A stretch of 64,000 nt of DNA. Origin: Lachnospiraceae bacterium C7. GTDB lineage: Bacteria; Bacillota; Clostridia; Lachnospirales; Lachnospiraceae. The notes under the pieces are model-generated. The model did no database searches, was not told the DNA's origin, and worked only from the letters and a program-made list of their open reading frames with translations. Where the stretch lies: contig FOPE01000002.1 of the NCBI GenBank assembly GCA_900113385.1, positions 58,156 to 122,155 of the forward strand, read 5' to 3'. Below, piece after piece: positions 1 through 7,662 of the stretch. The translations under genes were made by a program, and so were the position numbers. The number at the start of each line of letters is the position of its first letter. Position 1 is the first letter of the stretch.

Positions 1-756
1 GTAGGCCTATTTGCCACAAAAACAGCACCAGGAAACACAGAATATGTAGGCCTTTTTTATGGAGGAGGATTTAAATTATTAGGAATTCAAGCACTTGGAT
101 TAGTTGCAGTAGTTGCATGGACTACAGTAACGATTACAATTGCTTATAAGATTATTGATGCAACAGTAGGCTTAAGAGTTTCAGAGGAAGAGGAAATAAC
201 AGGATTAGACGAAACAGAGCACGGCTTAGCATCAGCATACTCAGGTTTTTCAATAATGGACGTATCAAATACACTTATGATGGAAGTAAATGAAAATACA
301 GACCTAGGTGAAAGCGAATACGAAAAAGCAAGCAAAATCCAAAGAGATGCAGCTGTATCAGTCGTAAGAATGCCAGAAGTAAGCGCAAGCAAAGGCATAG
401 GAAAAATGCATAAAGTGGTTATTATTTCCAAACTTGCAAAATACGAAAAACTTAAAAAAGCTATGAACTCCCTTGGAGTAACAGGAATGACAGTAACTCA
501 GGTAATGGGTTGTGGAATTCAAAAAGGAGCCGGCGAAAGATACCGTGGCGTCGAAACAGATGCAACATTATTACCAAAAGTTAAAGTAGAAATAATAGTA
601 TGTAAGATTCCAGTAGAAAAAGTAATTGAAACAGCTAAAAAGGTCCTATATTCAGGTCACATTGGTGATGGAAAGATTTTCATCTACGATGTAGATAGAG
701 TAGTAAAGATTAGAACAGGTGAAGAAGGCATGGAAGCCTTAGCTGATGTGGAATAG
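1..756 (+). CDS. amt: Ammonium transporter with C-terminal P-II domain (5' end outside window)
   Basis: The reading frame is open from base 1, so only the last 251 residues are present. Residues 1-85 are the end of an Amt channel: a glycine-rich last membrane helix, then the cytoplasmic tail GLRVSEEEEITGLDETEHG. After a linker of about 50 residues comes a full P-II (GlnB/GlnK) domain of about 112 residues, with the T-loop, LPKVKVEI and the GDGKIF and RIRTGEE-like nucleotide-binding segments. Amt imports ammonium and P-II proteins gate it by binding ATP/ADP and 2-oxoglutarate; here the gate is covalently attached. The T-loop reads RGVETDATLLPK, so the tyrosine uridylylated in proteobacterial GlnB (Tyr51) is threonine, although the Tyr46 equivalent is kept. 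Control by uridylylation is therefore unlikely. An intrinsic terminator follows. Confidence 0.93.
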   Translation, partial: VGLFATKTAPGNTEYVGLFYGGGFKLLGIQALGLVAVVAWTTVTITIAYKIIDATVGLRVSEEEEITGLDETEHGLASAYSGFSIMDVSNTLMMEVNENTDLGESEYEKASKIQRDAAVSVVRMPEVSASKGIGKMHKVVIISKLAKYEKLKKAMNSLGVTGMTVTQVMGCGIQKGAGERYRGVETDATLLPKVKVEIIVCKIPVEKVIETAKKVLYSGHIGDGKIFIYDVDRVVKIRTGEEGMEALADVE

Positions 757-802
757 TTAAATAGGAAAAAGTAAAGAGTTATACTAGAAAAAATAAATTA
801 AA

Positions 803-838
803 AGAGCGTTGTCCCAAAAAGGATTAACGCTCTTTTTA
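803..838. terminator. Terminator between convergent amt and PBP genes
   Basis: An 8-bp stem (AGAGCGTT/AACGCTCT) is followed by TTTT on the + strand. The - strand side is also T-rich after the stem, so it can serve both convergent genes. Confidence 0.8.
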
Positions 839-870
839 TATTTAAATTTAATTAATAAGATACACCAAAA

Positions 871-3492
871 CTAAAGCGGATGCTTATGTACAAGAGTTTG
901 TTTATCGTACTGGGACAATGTAGCAGATGTAGGTACCGCTGGAGCCACAGGAGCCGCAGGTGGCGTTGCTGGGGCAGGTGGTGCAGGATTTCCTCCACCG
1001 TGTGGACAAGTTTCACTAGGTGGTCCATATTTCGCCTCAGGCGACCCGGGAGCGAATCCCGTTAGCCTGACCGAAATAAAAGTTTGTGACTTTGGACAAT
1101 TTGCACCAGCTTTTTTACCAGTAGCATTACAAATTCTAACTCCTACGTGATGATTACAAGTCGCAGTAGGAACAGTACCTTCAGCAAAGAATTCTTGATA
1201 AACCATAGAACCACGTTGATCCTTGTCGCACAGATTGTCGACAGGGAGTAGACCAGATTTCTTGCAAACATTTGCAGTGACAATTCCTGCAGGTTGAGTA
1301 AATTCTTTTCTTTCAAGTCCTTGATGTATTCTAAGCATTACATTACGCCAAATATTTTTTGTATATACAGTTCCAGCACTTGTTTGTACAGAGTTGTCAT
1401 CATTACCACCCCACACAACACAAGTATAATATGGTGTGTATCCAGCAAATAAACTATCTCGGTTTGCTGTAGTTGTACCTGATTTTCCGGCTTGAGGCAT
1501 AACTTCATTTCCGAAGTATGCTCGTTTACCAGTACCATTTGTAAGTACATCTTGCATAGCACTTGTAAGTAGCCAAGCTGTTGTTTCTTTTATTGCACGA
1601 TGTCGTGATTTGTCAGAAATATCTAAAATAACTTTTCCTTTGTGATCATAAACTTTTGTATAAAAACTTGGCTTTATATATGTTCCGCTATTTGCAATTG
1701 AAGAATAAGCAGCGGTTAACTCTAGATTAGTAACACCGTGGTCAAGTCCACCAAGTGCAAGACCTAAAGTCTTATCTGTATCTGAAAGAGTTGTAAAACC
1801 AAATTTCTTTGCATAATTGTAACCAGTATCAATACCGATTTCATTTAAATTTTTAACAGCAACGATATTAATAGAACCAGCAATTGCATCACGTACAGTA
1901 GTGAAACCACCATATTTACCATTGGCATTTCTATAAGTTTTAGAGCCTACAGTATAAGGAGCATCATCTTGCACAGAAGCAAGTGTCAATTTACCAGTAT
2001 CAATACCAGGTGCATAACAGGCGATTATTTTAAAAGTAGAACCAGGTTGTCGAGTTGTCTTAGTAGCACGATTCCAAGTTCTGTTGCCTTCTTTTTGACC
2101 ACGTCCACCAACTAAAGCTTTAACAGCTCCAGTCTTTTGGTCCATAATCGTCATAGCAACCTGAGGCTGAAGAGTTATATTGATAGATTCAGAACCATCT
2201 AAAATGGTATCGCCATCTCCAAGCATTTCATTCTCGTAAACTGCAATAGCATTACGACATTCTTCCTCAGAGTTAAAATTAATTGAATAATTTTGATCAT
2301 TTAACTTCTTTTTGTAGTAGCTAAGCATGGTTTGGTTAGAATATTTAGTAACCGTTCCATCAGGGTGCTTAACTGAAAACGCCAAAAAGAACGAATATTT
2401 TGGTGGAGTAGGATAGTTAGCTAAATTATTGGCTTCTTCATCAGCAATAGATTGCATATGCAAGTCTTGAGTAGTGTGAATAGTCAAACCACCTTGATAA
2501 ATAGCCTTGGTAGCCTCTTCTGATGAGTATCCTTTTTTCTCTACCAAATCGTTGTAAACATCATCAATCATGGCATCTACAAAGTATGAATTAACATTTG
2601 CACTAGAAGTCGAATTATATTCTGAAATTCTATCGTAAACATTATCAGCTAAAGCTTCATTATAATCCTTTTGTTTAATGTAACCCTGGTCTAGCATGTT
2701 CTTTAGAACTTTTTGCCTACGCTTAGCATTAGAATCCGGATGAGTTATTGGGTTATAAGCCACAGGATTCTGAGTGATTCCAGCAATAACAGCACATTCT
2801 GAAAGAGTAAGTTCAGAAACATCCTTGCCAAAATATTTATTAGATGCAGCTTGTACACCTAAAGTGTTAGCTCCAAGGTTAATAGAATTTAGATAATTCT
2901 CTAAAATCCAATCTTTGTTGTGCACCTTTCTCTCTAATTGAATAGAAAGATATTGTTCTTGAATTTTTCGTTTAAGACTATCAAAAATAGTTTTTTCATC
3001 AGTCCAGGTAGTAAGAACATTATTTTTTATCAACTGCTGGGTTATTGTACTAGCACCTTCAGAAAGATGGCCAGTAGAGAGACCAACAGATGTTGCACGT
3101 AAAATACCTTGTAAATCAATTCCGTTATGTTTATAAAAACGAGCATCTTCGATTGCTACAAAAGCATGTTGAAGATTTTTTGGTATTTTGTCCATGGAGA
3201 CGTATTGCCTGTTAGAACCACTAGCAACTAAAGTTGCCGTTTGTGTGCCATCGCTAGCAAGAACAGTAGTGGAATATCCAGTTGGCGTAACATCGTCTTT
3301 AGTAATGTCAGGTGCCGAATCAAGGATACCTTGTATCACACCTATTCCAGCACATACACCGATGATAGTTATAAACATAAAGCAGATAACAGTCAGCTTT
3401 ATAAGTATAAGCTCTATTTTATGATGAATCTTAACGGATTTCGCATCTATTAGCTTCACTCGAAGTTGAGTATTGCGTTTTCCATAGTTCAT
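871..3492 (-). CDS. Class A penicillin-binding protein (bifunctional transglycosylase/transpeptidase)
   Basis: An 873-residue peptidoglycan polymerase of the PBP1a type. A short cytoplasmic N-terminus leads to one membrane helix (about 30-55). The GT51 glycosyltransferase domain (about 95-265) shows EDARFYKHNGID with catalytic Glu115, GASTITQQLIKN, and RKIQEQYLSIQLE. The transpeptidase domain (about 440-750) has the three active-site motifs: SxxK as STFK at Ser485, SxN as SIN, and KTG as KSG. The C-terminus is a Cys-containing region and a Pro/Ala-rich tail. It polymerises lipid II and crosslinks strands at the outer face of the membrane. The start is preceded on its strand by AAGGAGG. It is the only large - strand gene here and has its own promoter region near 3582. 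Confidence 0.95.
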   Translation of the reverse strand: MNYGKRNTQLRVKLIDAKSVKIHHKIELILIKLTVICFMFITIIGVCAGIGVIQGILDSAPDITKDDVTPTGYSTTVLASDGTQTATLVASGSNRQYVSMDKIPKNLQHAFVAIEDARFYKHNGIDLQGILRATSVGLSTGHLSEGASTITQQLIKNNVLTTWTDEKTIFDSLKRKIQEQYLSIQLERKVHNKDWILENYLNSINLGANTLGVQAASNKYFGKDVSELTLSECAVIAGITQNPVAYNPITHPDSNAKRRQKVLKNMLDQGYIKQKDYNEALADNVYDRISEYNSTSSANVNSYFVDAMIDDVYNDLVEKKGYSSEEATKAIYQGGLTIHTTQDLHMQSIADEEANNLANYPTPPKYSFFLAFSVKHPDGTVTKYSNQTMLSYYKKKLNDQNYSINFNSEEECRNAIAVYENEMLGDGDTILDGSESINITLQPQVAMTIMDQKTGAVKALVGGRGQKEGNRTWNRATKTTRQPGSTFKIIACYAPGIDTGKLTLASVQDDAPYTVGSKTYRNANGKYGGFTTVRDAIAGSINIVAVKNLNEIGIDTGYNYAKKFGFTTLSDTDKTLGLALGGLDHGVTNLELTAAYSSIANSGTYIKPSFYTKVYDHKGKVILDISDKSRHRAIKETTAWLLTSAMQDVLTNGTGKRAYFGNEVMPQAGKSGTTTANRDSLFAGYTPYYTCVVWGGNDDNSVQTSAGTVYTKNIWRNVMLRIHQGLERKEFTQPAGIVTANVCKKSGLLPVDNLCDKDQRGSMVYQEFFAEGTVPTATCNHHVGVRICNATGKKAGANCPKSQTFISVRLTGFAPGSPEAKYGPPSETCPHGGGNPAPPAPATPPAAPVAPAVPTSATLSQYDKQTLVHKHPL

Positions 3493-3558
3493 ATCAAGTC
3501 CTCCTTGAGTTATGTTGTTCTAGTCAGATAAGAATAGAGCCCAAAAAGGCACTATACT

Positions 3559-3587
3559 CATGATATGCTTTATCATGGTATATTATA
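3559..3587 (-). promoter_or_regulatory. Likely PBP promoter with inverted repeat at the start site
   Basis: On the - strand TGTTATAAT (extended -10) lies at about 3582-3590. Just downstream, at the expected start of transcription, is a perfect 7-bp inverted repeat, CATGATA (3559-3565) and TATCATG (3571-3577), with a 5-nt spacer. No good -35 is seen. The repeat is operator-like, but no regulator can be assigned. Confidence 0.4.
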
Positions 3588-3752
3588 ACAAAAAAAAGTA
3601 ATATAATACAGTATAAATTTTAACTTTACAAACATTTGTTCATACTATATAATGAAAAAAGGATTTTTTGCATATATTTATATAGAAGAAAGGAGAGCCC
3701 TCTCGGAAAATGTTTTCCATAAACATGTAGATACGAGTGGCAAAAAGCAGAT

Positions 3753-4391
3753 TTGAAGATTGTGTACGAAGGCGGAGAAGGCGAGATTGTAGAAAAGAAA
3801 TCTAGATTTATAGCTACAGTTCGTCCAGTTAAAAGTGAAGAAGAAGCAGTTACATTTATTAATGAAATGAAAAAGAAATACTGGGATGCGAGACACAATT
3901 GCTCTGCTTTTGTTGTAGGCGATAATAATGAAGTGACTCGCTGTTCAGATGATGGAGAACCATCCCAGACAGCAGGACGTCCAATGCTTGATGTCTTACT
4001 AAAGGAAGATATCCATAATGTAGCAGTTGTAGTAACTAGATATTTCGGCGGAGTGTTATTAGGTACAGGTGGGCTAGTAAGAGCATATCAAGGTGCCACT
4101 AAAGAAGGGCTAGCGCAAAGTACTGTCATAGAGAAAAATAAGGGAGTACTCTTTAATATAGGAATAGATTACAACGGTTTAGGTAAATTACAATATTATT
4201 TTGCTCAGAACAATTTGACGATAACTAATTCAATATACGAAGCTGATGTTAAATTAGAAGTAATGGTTCCTATAGATCTTAAAGATAAAGTTAACAAAGA
4301 CATTATAGAACAGACTAATGGTGTAGCTAAAATAGAGTTTGGAGATGTTATAGATTATGGCATTTATGAGGGAGAAATAATTAATTTATAA
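3753..4391 (+). CDS. YigZ/IMPACT family protein
   Basis: A 212-residue protein of the YigZ family (UPF0029 domain plus a C-terminal DUF1949-type ferredoxin-like domain). Family signatures are present: GEGEIVEKKSRFIA at the N-terminus, the central SDDGEPSQTAGRPMLDVL, and VVTRYFGGVLLGTGGLVRAYQGA. The biochemical role is not settled; the eukaryotic relative IMPACT binds GCN1. The start is uncertain. The frame opens at 3723 and has no ATG before the conserved N-terminus, so TTG at 3753 (or GTG at 3762) must be used. A better ribosome site, AAAGGAG near 3690, precedes an out-of-frame ATG at 3710 that encodes only six residues. Inefficient initiation, or translational coupling to that tiny frame, is possible. 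Confidence 0.88.
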   Translation: MKIVYEGGEGEIVEKKSRFIATVRPVKSEEEAVTFINEMKKKYWDARHNCSAFVVGDNNEVTRCSDDGEPSQTAGRPMLDVLLKEDIHNVAVVVTRYFGGVLLGTGGLVRAYQGATKEGLAQSTVIEKNKGVLFNIGIDYNGLGKLQYYFAQNNLTITNSIYEADVKLEVMVPIDLKDKVNKDIIEQTNGVAKIEFGDVIDYGIYEGEIINL

Positions 4392-4417
4392 AAAAATAAT
4401 TTTTTTCAAAAAAAGTG

Positions 4418-4446
4418 TTGACAAAATCATAAATGATGTCTATAAT
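4418..4446 (+). promoter_or_regulatory. Consensus sigma-A promoter for tRNA-Gln
   Basis: TTGACA (4418-4423), a 17-nt spacer and TATAAT (4441-4446) match the housekeeping consensus exactly. It lies about 40 bp before the mature tRNA 5' end, as expected for a strongly expressed stable RNA. Confidence 0.9.
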
Positions 4447-4487
4447 AAATACTGTTGTTGCGACATATTAAAAATGTCAAGCAGTAA

Positions 4488-4559
4488 TGGCCCATCGCCA
4501 AACGGTAAGGCAACGGACTCTGACTCCGTCATTTCAAGGTTCGAATCCTTGTGGGCCAG
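4488..4559 (+). tRNA. tRNA-Gln (anticodon CTG)
   Basis: A 72-nt cloverleaf. The acceptor stem TGGCCCA pairs with TGGGCCA and the discriminator is G. The D stem is GCC/GGC, the anticodon stem ACGGA/TCCGT has the loop CTCTGAC, and the T arm CAAGG-TTCGAAT-CCTTG is intact. The anticodon CTG reads CAG (Gln). CCA is not encoded. It stands alone between its own promoter and terminator. Confidence 0.95.
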
Positions 4560-4565
4560 TTATAT

Positions 4566-4597
4566 AGCACTATGCGTCAGCGCGTAGTGCTTTTTTT
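4566..4597 (+). terminator. Terminator of tRNA-Gln
   Basis: An 11-bp stem with one G-T pair (AGCACTATGCG/CGCGTAGTGCT) and loop TCAG is followed by seven T. It starts 7 bp after the tRNA. Confidence 0.9.
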
Positions 4598-4637
4598 AGT
4601 ATTATCTAGTTTTAAAACCGGAATTGGAGGAATGCAT

Positions 4638-5342
4638 ATGTTTCAAATGAAAAATAAAGTTCGTTACAGTGAAGTCGATAAAGATGGAGTTCTTACATGG
4701 CCAGCGTTACTTAATTATTTTCAAGATTGTAGTGTGAACCATTCAGAGTCATTAGATATAGGTTTAGACTATTTAAAAGAACGTAATTTAGCATGGGTAT
4801 TATCGTCTTGGCAGATTAGGATGGATGAGATTCCTAAGTTTGGTGACGATATAGTAGTTGGAACATGGGCATATGACTTTAATATGTTTTATGGTTATAG
4901 GAATTTTGTGTTAGATGATGCTAATGGCAAGCGAAAAGCAGTTGCCAATTCCATATGGGTATTGATGGATACAAAAATCAGAAAACCAGTATTAGATCAG
5001 CCAGAGGTCTTAGAAGCATATACTTTAGAGCCTAAACTTGATTTTGGAACTAAACAGCGCAAAATCAAAGAACCTAAAGAATATGTTGAGAAAGAACCAG
5101 TTAAGGTTTTAAGCTTTTTTATAGATACTAACGGCCACATGAATAACGAAAAATATGTATTTTTGGCAATAGACGTATTACCAAAAGACTTTAAATTTAA
5201 TGAGCTTAAAGTAGAGTATCGCAGGGAAGCAATGTTAAATGACATTATGTATCCTAGACTTACATTAGAACAAGATAAAGCTACAGTAGCTTTTGTAGAT
5301 GAAAAGGGCAAAGCCTACGCAGTACTAGAATTTAAAAGCTAA
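4638..5342 (+). CDS. Acyl-ACP thioesterase
   Basis: A 234-residue double hot-dog thioesterase of the acyl-ACP thioesterase family, which releases fatty acids from acyl carrier protein in the cytoplasm. The first hot-dog half holds YSEVDKDGVLTWPALLNYFQD and the helix ending SLDIGLDYL. The second half contains DTNGHMNNEKYV, the segment carrying the conserved Asn/His of the active site. The start is set by GGAGG at 4626-4630, seven bases before ATG 4638. The ATG at 4632 is too close to that site, and longer forms would run into the tRNA terminator. It is probably a single-gene unit. Confidence 0.93.
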   Translation: MFQMKNKVRYSEVDKDGVLTWPALLNYFQDCSVNHSESLDIGLDYLKERNLAWVLSSWQIRMDEIPKFGDDIVVGTWAYDFNMFYGYRNFVLDDANGKRKAVANSIWVLMDTKIRKPVLDQPEVLEAYTLEPKLDFGTKQRKIKEPKEYVEKEPVKVLSFFIDTNGHMNNEKYVFLAIDVLPKDFKFNELKVEYRREAMLNDIMYPRLTLEQDKATVAFVDEKGKAYAVLEFKS

Positions 5343-5413
5343 ATTTAAACCATTGGTAAACAAATTGTTTTATAAACAGATTATTTTAATAAGAAGAATT
5401 AAGAGGTAAAAAT

Positions 5414-6247
5414 ATGAAATTAGGTGAATTTCAAGAATTATATTATGTAAAGAAAGTAGATTTTGGCATTTATCTTGCTGAAGATAAACAGACAGAGACA
5501 CATGTCCTTCTTCCAACAAAGCAAGTACCAGAAGATGCAAAATTAGGAGAAAAGATTAGAGTATTTTTATATCGAGACTCAAAAGATAGACTTATTGCAA
5601 CAACTAACGAGCCAAAGCTTACTCTAGGTGGATTTGCAACACTTACAGTAAAAGAGGTTAATAAAATAGGTGCATTTTTAGATTGGGGATTAGAAAAAGA
5701 CTTGTTCTTACCATATCATGAAATGCTTAGCCATGTAGAAGAAGGCGATGAGATTATCGTTACTTTATACATTGATAAAAGTAATAGATTGTGCGCAAGT
5801 ATGAAACATATCTATGATTTATTATCAAAAGATTCTCCATACCAAGCTGGAGATACAGTAACAGGTCGTGTATATGAATTTAGTGATAATTTTGGTACAT
5901 TTATAGCTGTAGATGATAAATATTCAGCTAAATTACCAGCTTTTGAGAAATATGATTATCTTAGAATTGGTGATGAAATCGAAGCTAGAGTTACAGGAGT
6001 TAAGCCAGATGGTAAAATCGATGTAACACTTAGAAAAGAAGCTTATTTACAGATGGACGACGATGCTCAAAAGATTTTAGAATTAATCGATTCATACGCA
6101 GGAGTATTGCCTTTCTCAGAAAAAGCAAGTCCAGAAGTAATCAAGAGAGAAACTGGTCTTAGCAAAAATGCATTTAAGAGAGCAGTAGGCCGTTTATACA
6201 AAGAACGTTTAATTACACTAGATGGCGGTAAAATCAGAAAAAATTAA
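5414..6247 (+). CDS. cvfB: S1-like RNA-binding protein CvfB
   Basis: A 277-residue protein of the CvfB/YitL family. It has three S1-type OB-fold segments in a row (about 1-60, 65-130 and 140-210, the last with GDTVTGRVYEFSDNFGTFIAV) and a C-terminal winged-helix segment ending in the typical EVIKRETGLSKNAFKRAVGR and DGGKIRKN. In staphylococci and pneumococci the family binds RNA and affects virulence gene expression. The cellular target here is unknown. The ribosome site (AAGAGGT) is modest. Confidence 0.9.
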   Translation: MKLGEFQELYYVKKVDFGIYLAEDKQTETHVLLPTKQVPEDAKLGEKIRVFLYRDSKDRLIATTNEPKLTLGGFATLTVKEVNKIGAFLDWGLEKDLFLPYHEMLSHVEEGDEIIVTLYIDKSNRLCASMKHIYDLLSKDSPYQAGDTVTGRVYEFSDNFGTFIAVDDKYSAKLPAFEKYDYLRIGDEIEARVTGVKPDGKIDVTLRKEAYLQMDDDAQKILELIDSYAGVLPFSEKASPEVIKRETGLSKNAFKRAVGRLYKERLITLDGGKIRKN

Positions 6248-6325
6248 TTGCTTTTAACACTTTGATGTACTAATATATAATCAGAACTTGAAATTCTAAA
6301 TGTATAAAAAGGAAGGATATTAGTT

Positions 6326-6700
6326 ATGAAAAAAATTATTAGTACAGACAAAGCGCCAGCAGCAATAGGACCATACTCTCAGGCAGTAGAGGTTAATGGA
6401 GTTGTATATACATCAGGTATTATTCCAGTAGTACCAGCTACAGGAGAGATTCCAGAGGGATCAGTTGCTCAGGCAAAGCAAGCGCTTACTAACCTATCTA
6501 ACTTGCTAGAAGAGGCTGGATGTAAAATGGAAGACGTAGTCAAAACTACAGTGTTCATTAAGGAGATGAATGATTTTTCAGCAATTAACGAAGTGTACAA
6601 AACATTTTTTACATCAGATTTCCCAGCAAGAAGTTGCGTAGAGGTAGCAAGACTTCCAAAAGACGTAATGCTTGAGATAGAAGCAATTGCAGTAAAATAG
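6326..6700 (+). CDS. ridA: RidA family enamine/imine deaminase
   Basis: A 124-residue protein of the usual RidA length. It hydrolyses reactive 2-aminoacrylate and related enamines/imines formed by PLP enzymes. Visible family features are APAAIGPYSQAVEVNG at the start, SGIIPVVPATGEI, the VVKTTVFIKEM segment, and PARSCVEVARLPKDV, whose Arg is the substrate-carboxylate ligand. GGAAGG precedes the ATG. A 15-bp tandem repeat begins 14 bp after the stop. Confidence 0.95.
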   Translation: MKKIISTDKAPAAIGPYSQAVEVNGVVYTSGIIPVVPATGEIPEGSVAQAKQALTNLSNLLEEAGCKMEDVVKTTVFIKEMNDFSAINEVYKTFFTSDFPARSCVEVARLPKDVMLEIEAIAVK

Positions 6701-6714
6701 AAATGTTATAATAA

Positions 6715-6774
6715 AAATAAATGCAGGCAAAATAAATATAAGCAAAATAAATATAAGCAAAATAAATGCAGGCA
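6715..6774. repeat. Four 15-bp tandem repeats
   Basis: Four head-to-tail 15-bp units, AAATAAATGCAGGCA or AAATAAATATAAGCA in the order a-b-b-a, lie directly after ridA. It is a simple minisatellite with no spacers and no sign of function. Confidence 0.85.
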
Positions 6775-6806
6775 AAATAAAAAACTTGCAAAATGTAAAT
6801 ATAGTT

Positions 6807-6846
6807 AAACCCTAGGTTTGGAAAATAAACCTAGGGTTTTGTTTTG
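6807..6846. terminator. Terminator between convergent ridA and yjfB-like genes
   Basis: A perfect 13-bp stem (AAACCCTAGGTTT/AAACCTAGGGTTT) is followed by TTTTGTTTT on the + strand. It separates two convergent genes. Confidence 0.85.
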
Positions 6847-6847
6847 A

Positions 6848-7054
6848 CTAGATTCTAACGTCAATATTGGCACCAATACCAGGATTAACGGATTGTTCCA
6901 TCATTTGAATCATGTTAGAACCTTGCTCTTTGATAGCATCAATAGAATTAGCCATCATCTTTGTTTCGATAGCTGCTGTAACGTTACTTGCGGCTTTTGT
7001 CATGATGTATTGATCAACGCCAGCTAGAGCTGTGCCCATTTCTGCAATATCCAT
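6848..7054 (-). CDS. YjfB-like putative motility protein
   Basis: A 68-residue protein resembling Bacillus YjfB (putative motility protein family). It begins MDIAEMGTALAG, has an amphipathic, Ala/Met-rich middle (VTAAIETKMMANSIDAIKEQ), and ends in a short glycine-containing tail. It has no signal peptide. The start is fixed by AAAGGGGTG seven bases upstream; a longer form beginning at 7081 would bury that site. A sigma-D type promoter lies about 50 bp upstream, which fits a motility link. Molecular function is unknown. Confidence 0.8.
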   Translation of the reverse strand: MDIAEMGTALAGVDQYIMTKAASNVTAAIETKMMANSIDAIKEQGSNMIQMMEQSVNPGIGANIDVRI

Positions 7055-7102
7055 AAATCGCACCCCTTTCATAAAAACCAAGGTTGTATTACTGCCTCTT
7101 TT

Positions 7103-7130
7103 TTATCGGCAAAAATAGGAACAAACTTTA
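7103..7130 (-). promoter_or_regulatory. Sigma-D (flagellar) type promoter for the yjfB-like gene
   Basis: Read on the - strand, TAAAGTTT (7130-7123) and GCCGATAA (7110-7103) are separated by 12 nt. Both boxes match the FliA/sigma-D consensus exactly; spacing is one base longer than in the enteric form. It sits 49 bp before the start codon. Confidence 0.7.
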
Positions 7131-7178
7131 GTGGTAAAAATAAATATTACAGAAATGTTACAAAAATAACCAAATAAA

Positions 7179-7326
7179 TTATCCACAGACAAAGTGGATA
7201 AAAATAGGGAGAAAAAGTGAAAAAACACGACTTATCAACTTTATCCACACAAAATGAAGTGAAAATTGTGAAAAAGTCAGAAAATTATAACAGTAAGTTA
7301 TATGTCAAAAGGCAAAAAGTGGATAA
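7179..7326. promoter_or_regulatory. Cluster of DnaA boxes
   Basis: There are two perfect boxes TTATCCACA on + (7179-7187 and 7241-7249), two one-mismatch boxes TTATCCACT on - (7193-7201 and 7318-7326), and a weaker TTATCAACT (7232-7240) touching the second perfect box. The flanking DNA to 7662 is extremely AT-rich. No dnaA, dnaN or rpmH gene is nearby, so this is more likely a DnaA-titration or regulatory cluster than the chromosomal origin. Confidence 0.65.
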
Positions 7327-7662
7327 CTTTAAGTGAATATTCAGAAAACAAAAACATAAAAACAGTATATTCAAAAAATATAATGAAATAATTTTGTAAA
7401 AAATAACCATATAAGTTTATCAAAAAATAATAATTTAGAAATACTTTATAAAAAAACATTCAATATTCGTACTTTTTTTAGTGATTTTTGGACAAAATGG
7501 TATGAAATGAGTTATAATGTATGATGGATTAAATAGAACACAATTAATACTTAAAATAAATTCGAAAGCATAGAATTTAAAAGTAATAAATAAAACTATA
7601 AAAGTAACCAATAAAACAGTAACACATTATAAACGCTACGGCGAAAAAAGAAGAGTGAAAAT
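7327..7662. other. AT-rich intergenic stretch
   Basis: About 335 bp of very AT-rich DNA with many A tracts lies between the DnaA boxes and the next gene. I see no convincing gene, RNA or terminator. A TTATAATG at about 7513 could be a -10 for the downstream gene, but no good -35 is present. Confidence 0.5.

Noticed and set aside
880..1065. 61-residue + strand frame opposite the PBP C-terminus
   Set aside because: It mirrors the Pro/Ala-rich coding tail of the PBP and has no ribosome site or homologue that I recognise.
6715..6774. CRISPR array
   Set aside because: The 15-bp units are directly adjacent with no spacers and no cas genes nearby; it is a simple tandem repeat.
7179..7662. Chromosomal replication origin
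   Set aside because: DnaA boxes and AT-rich DNA are present, but none of the usual neighbours (dnaA, dnaN, rpmH, parB) are in the window. Reported only as a DnaA-box cluster.
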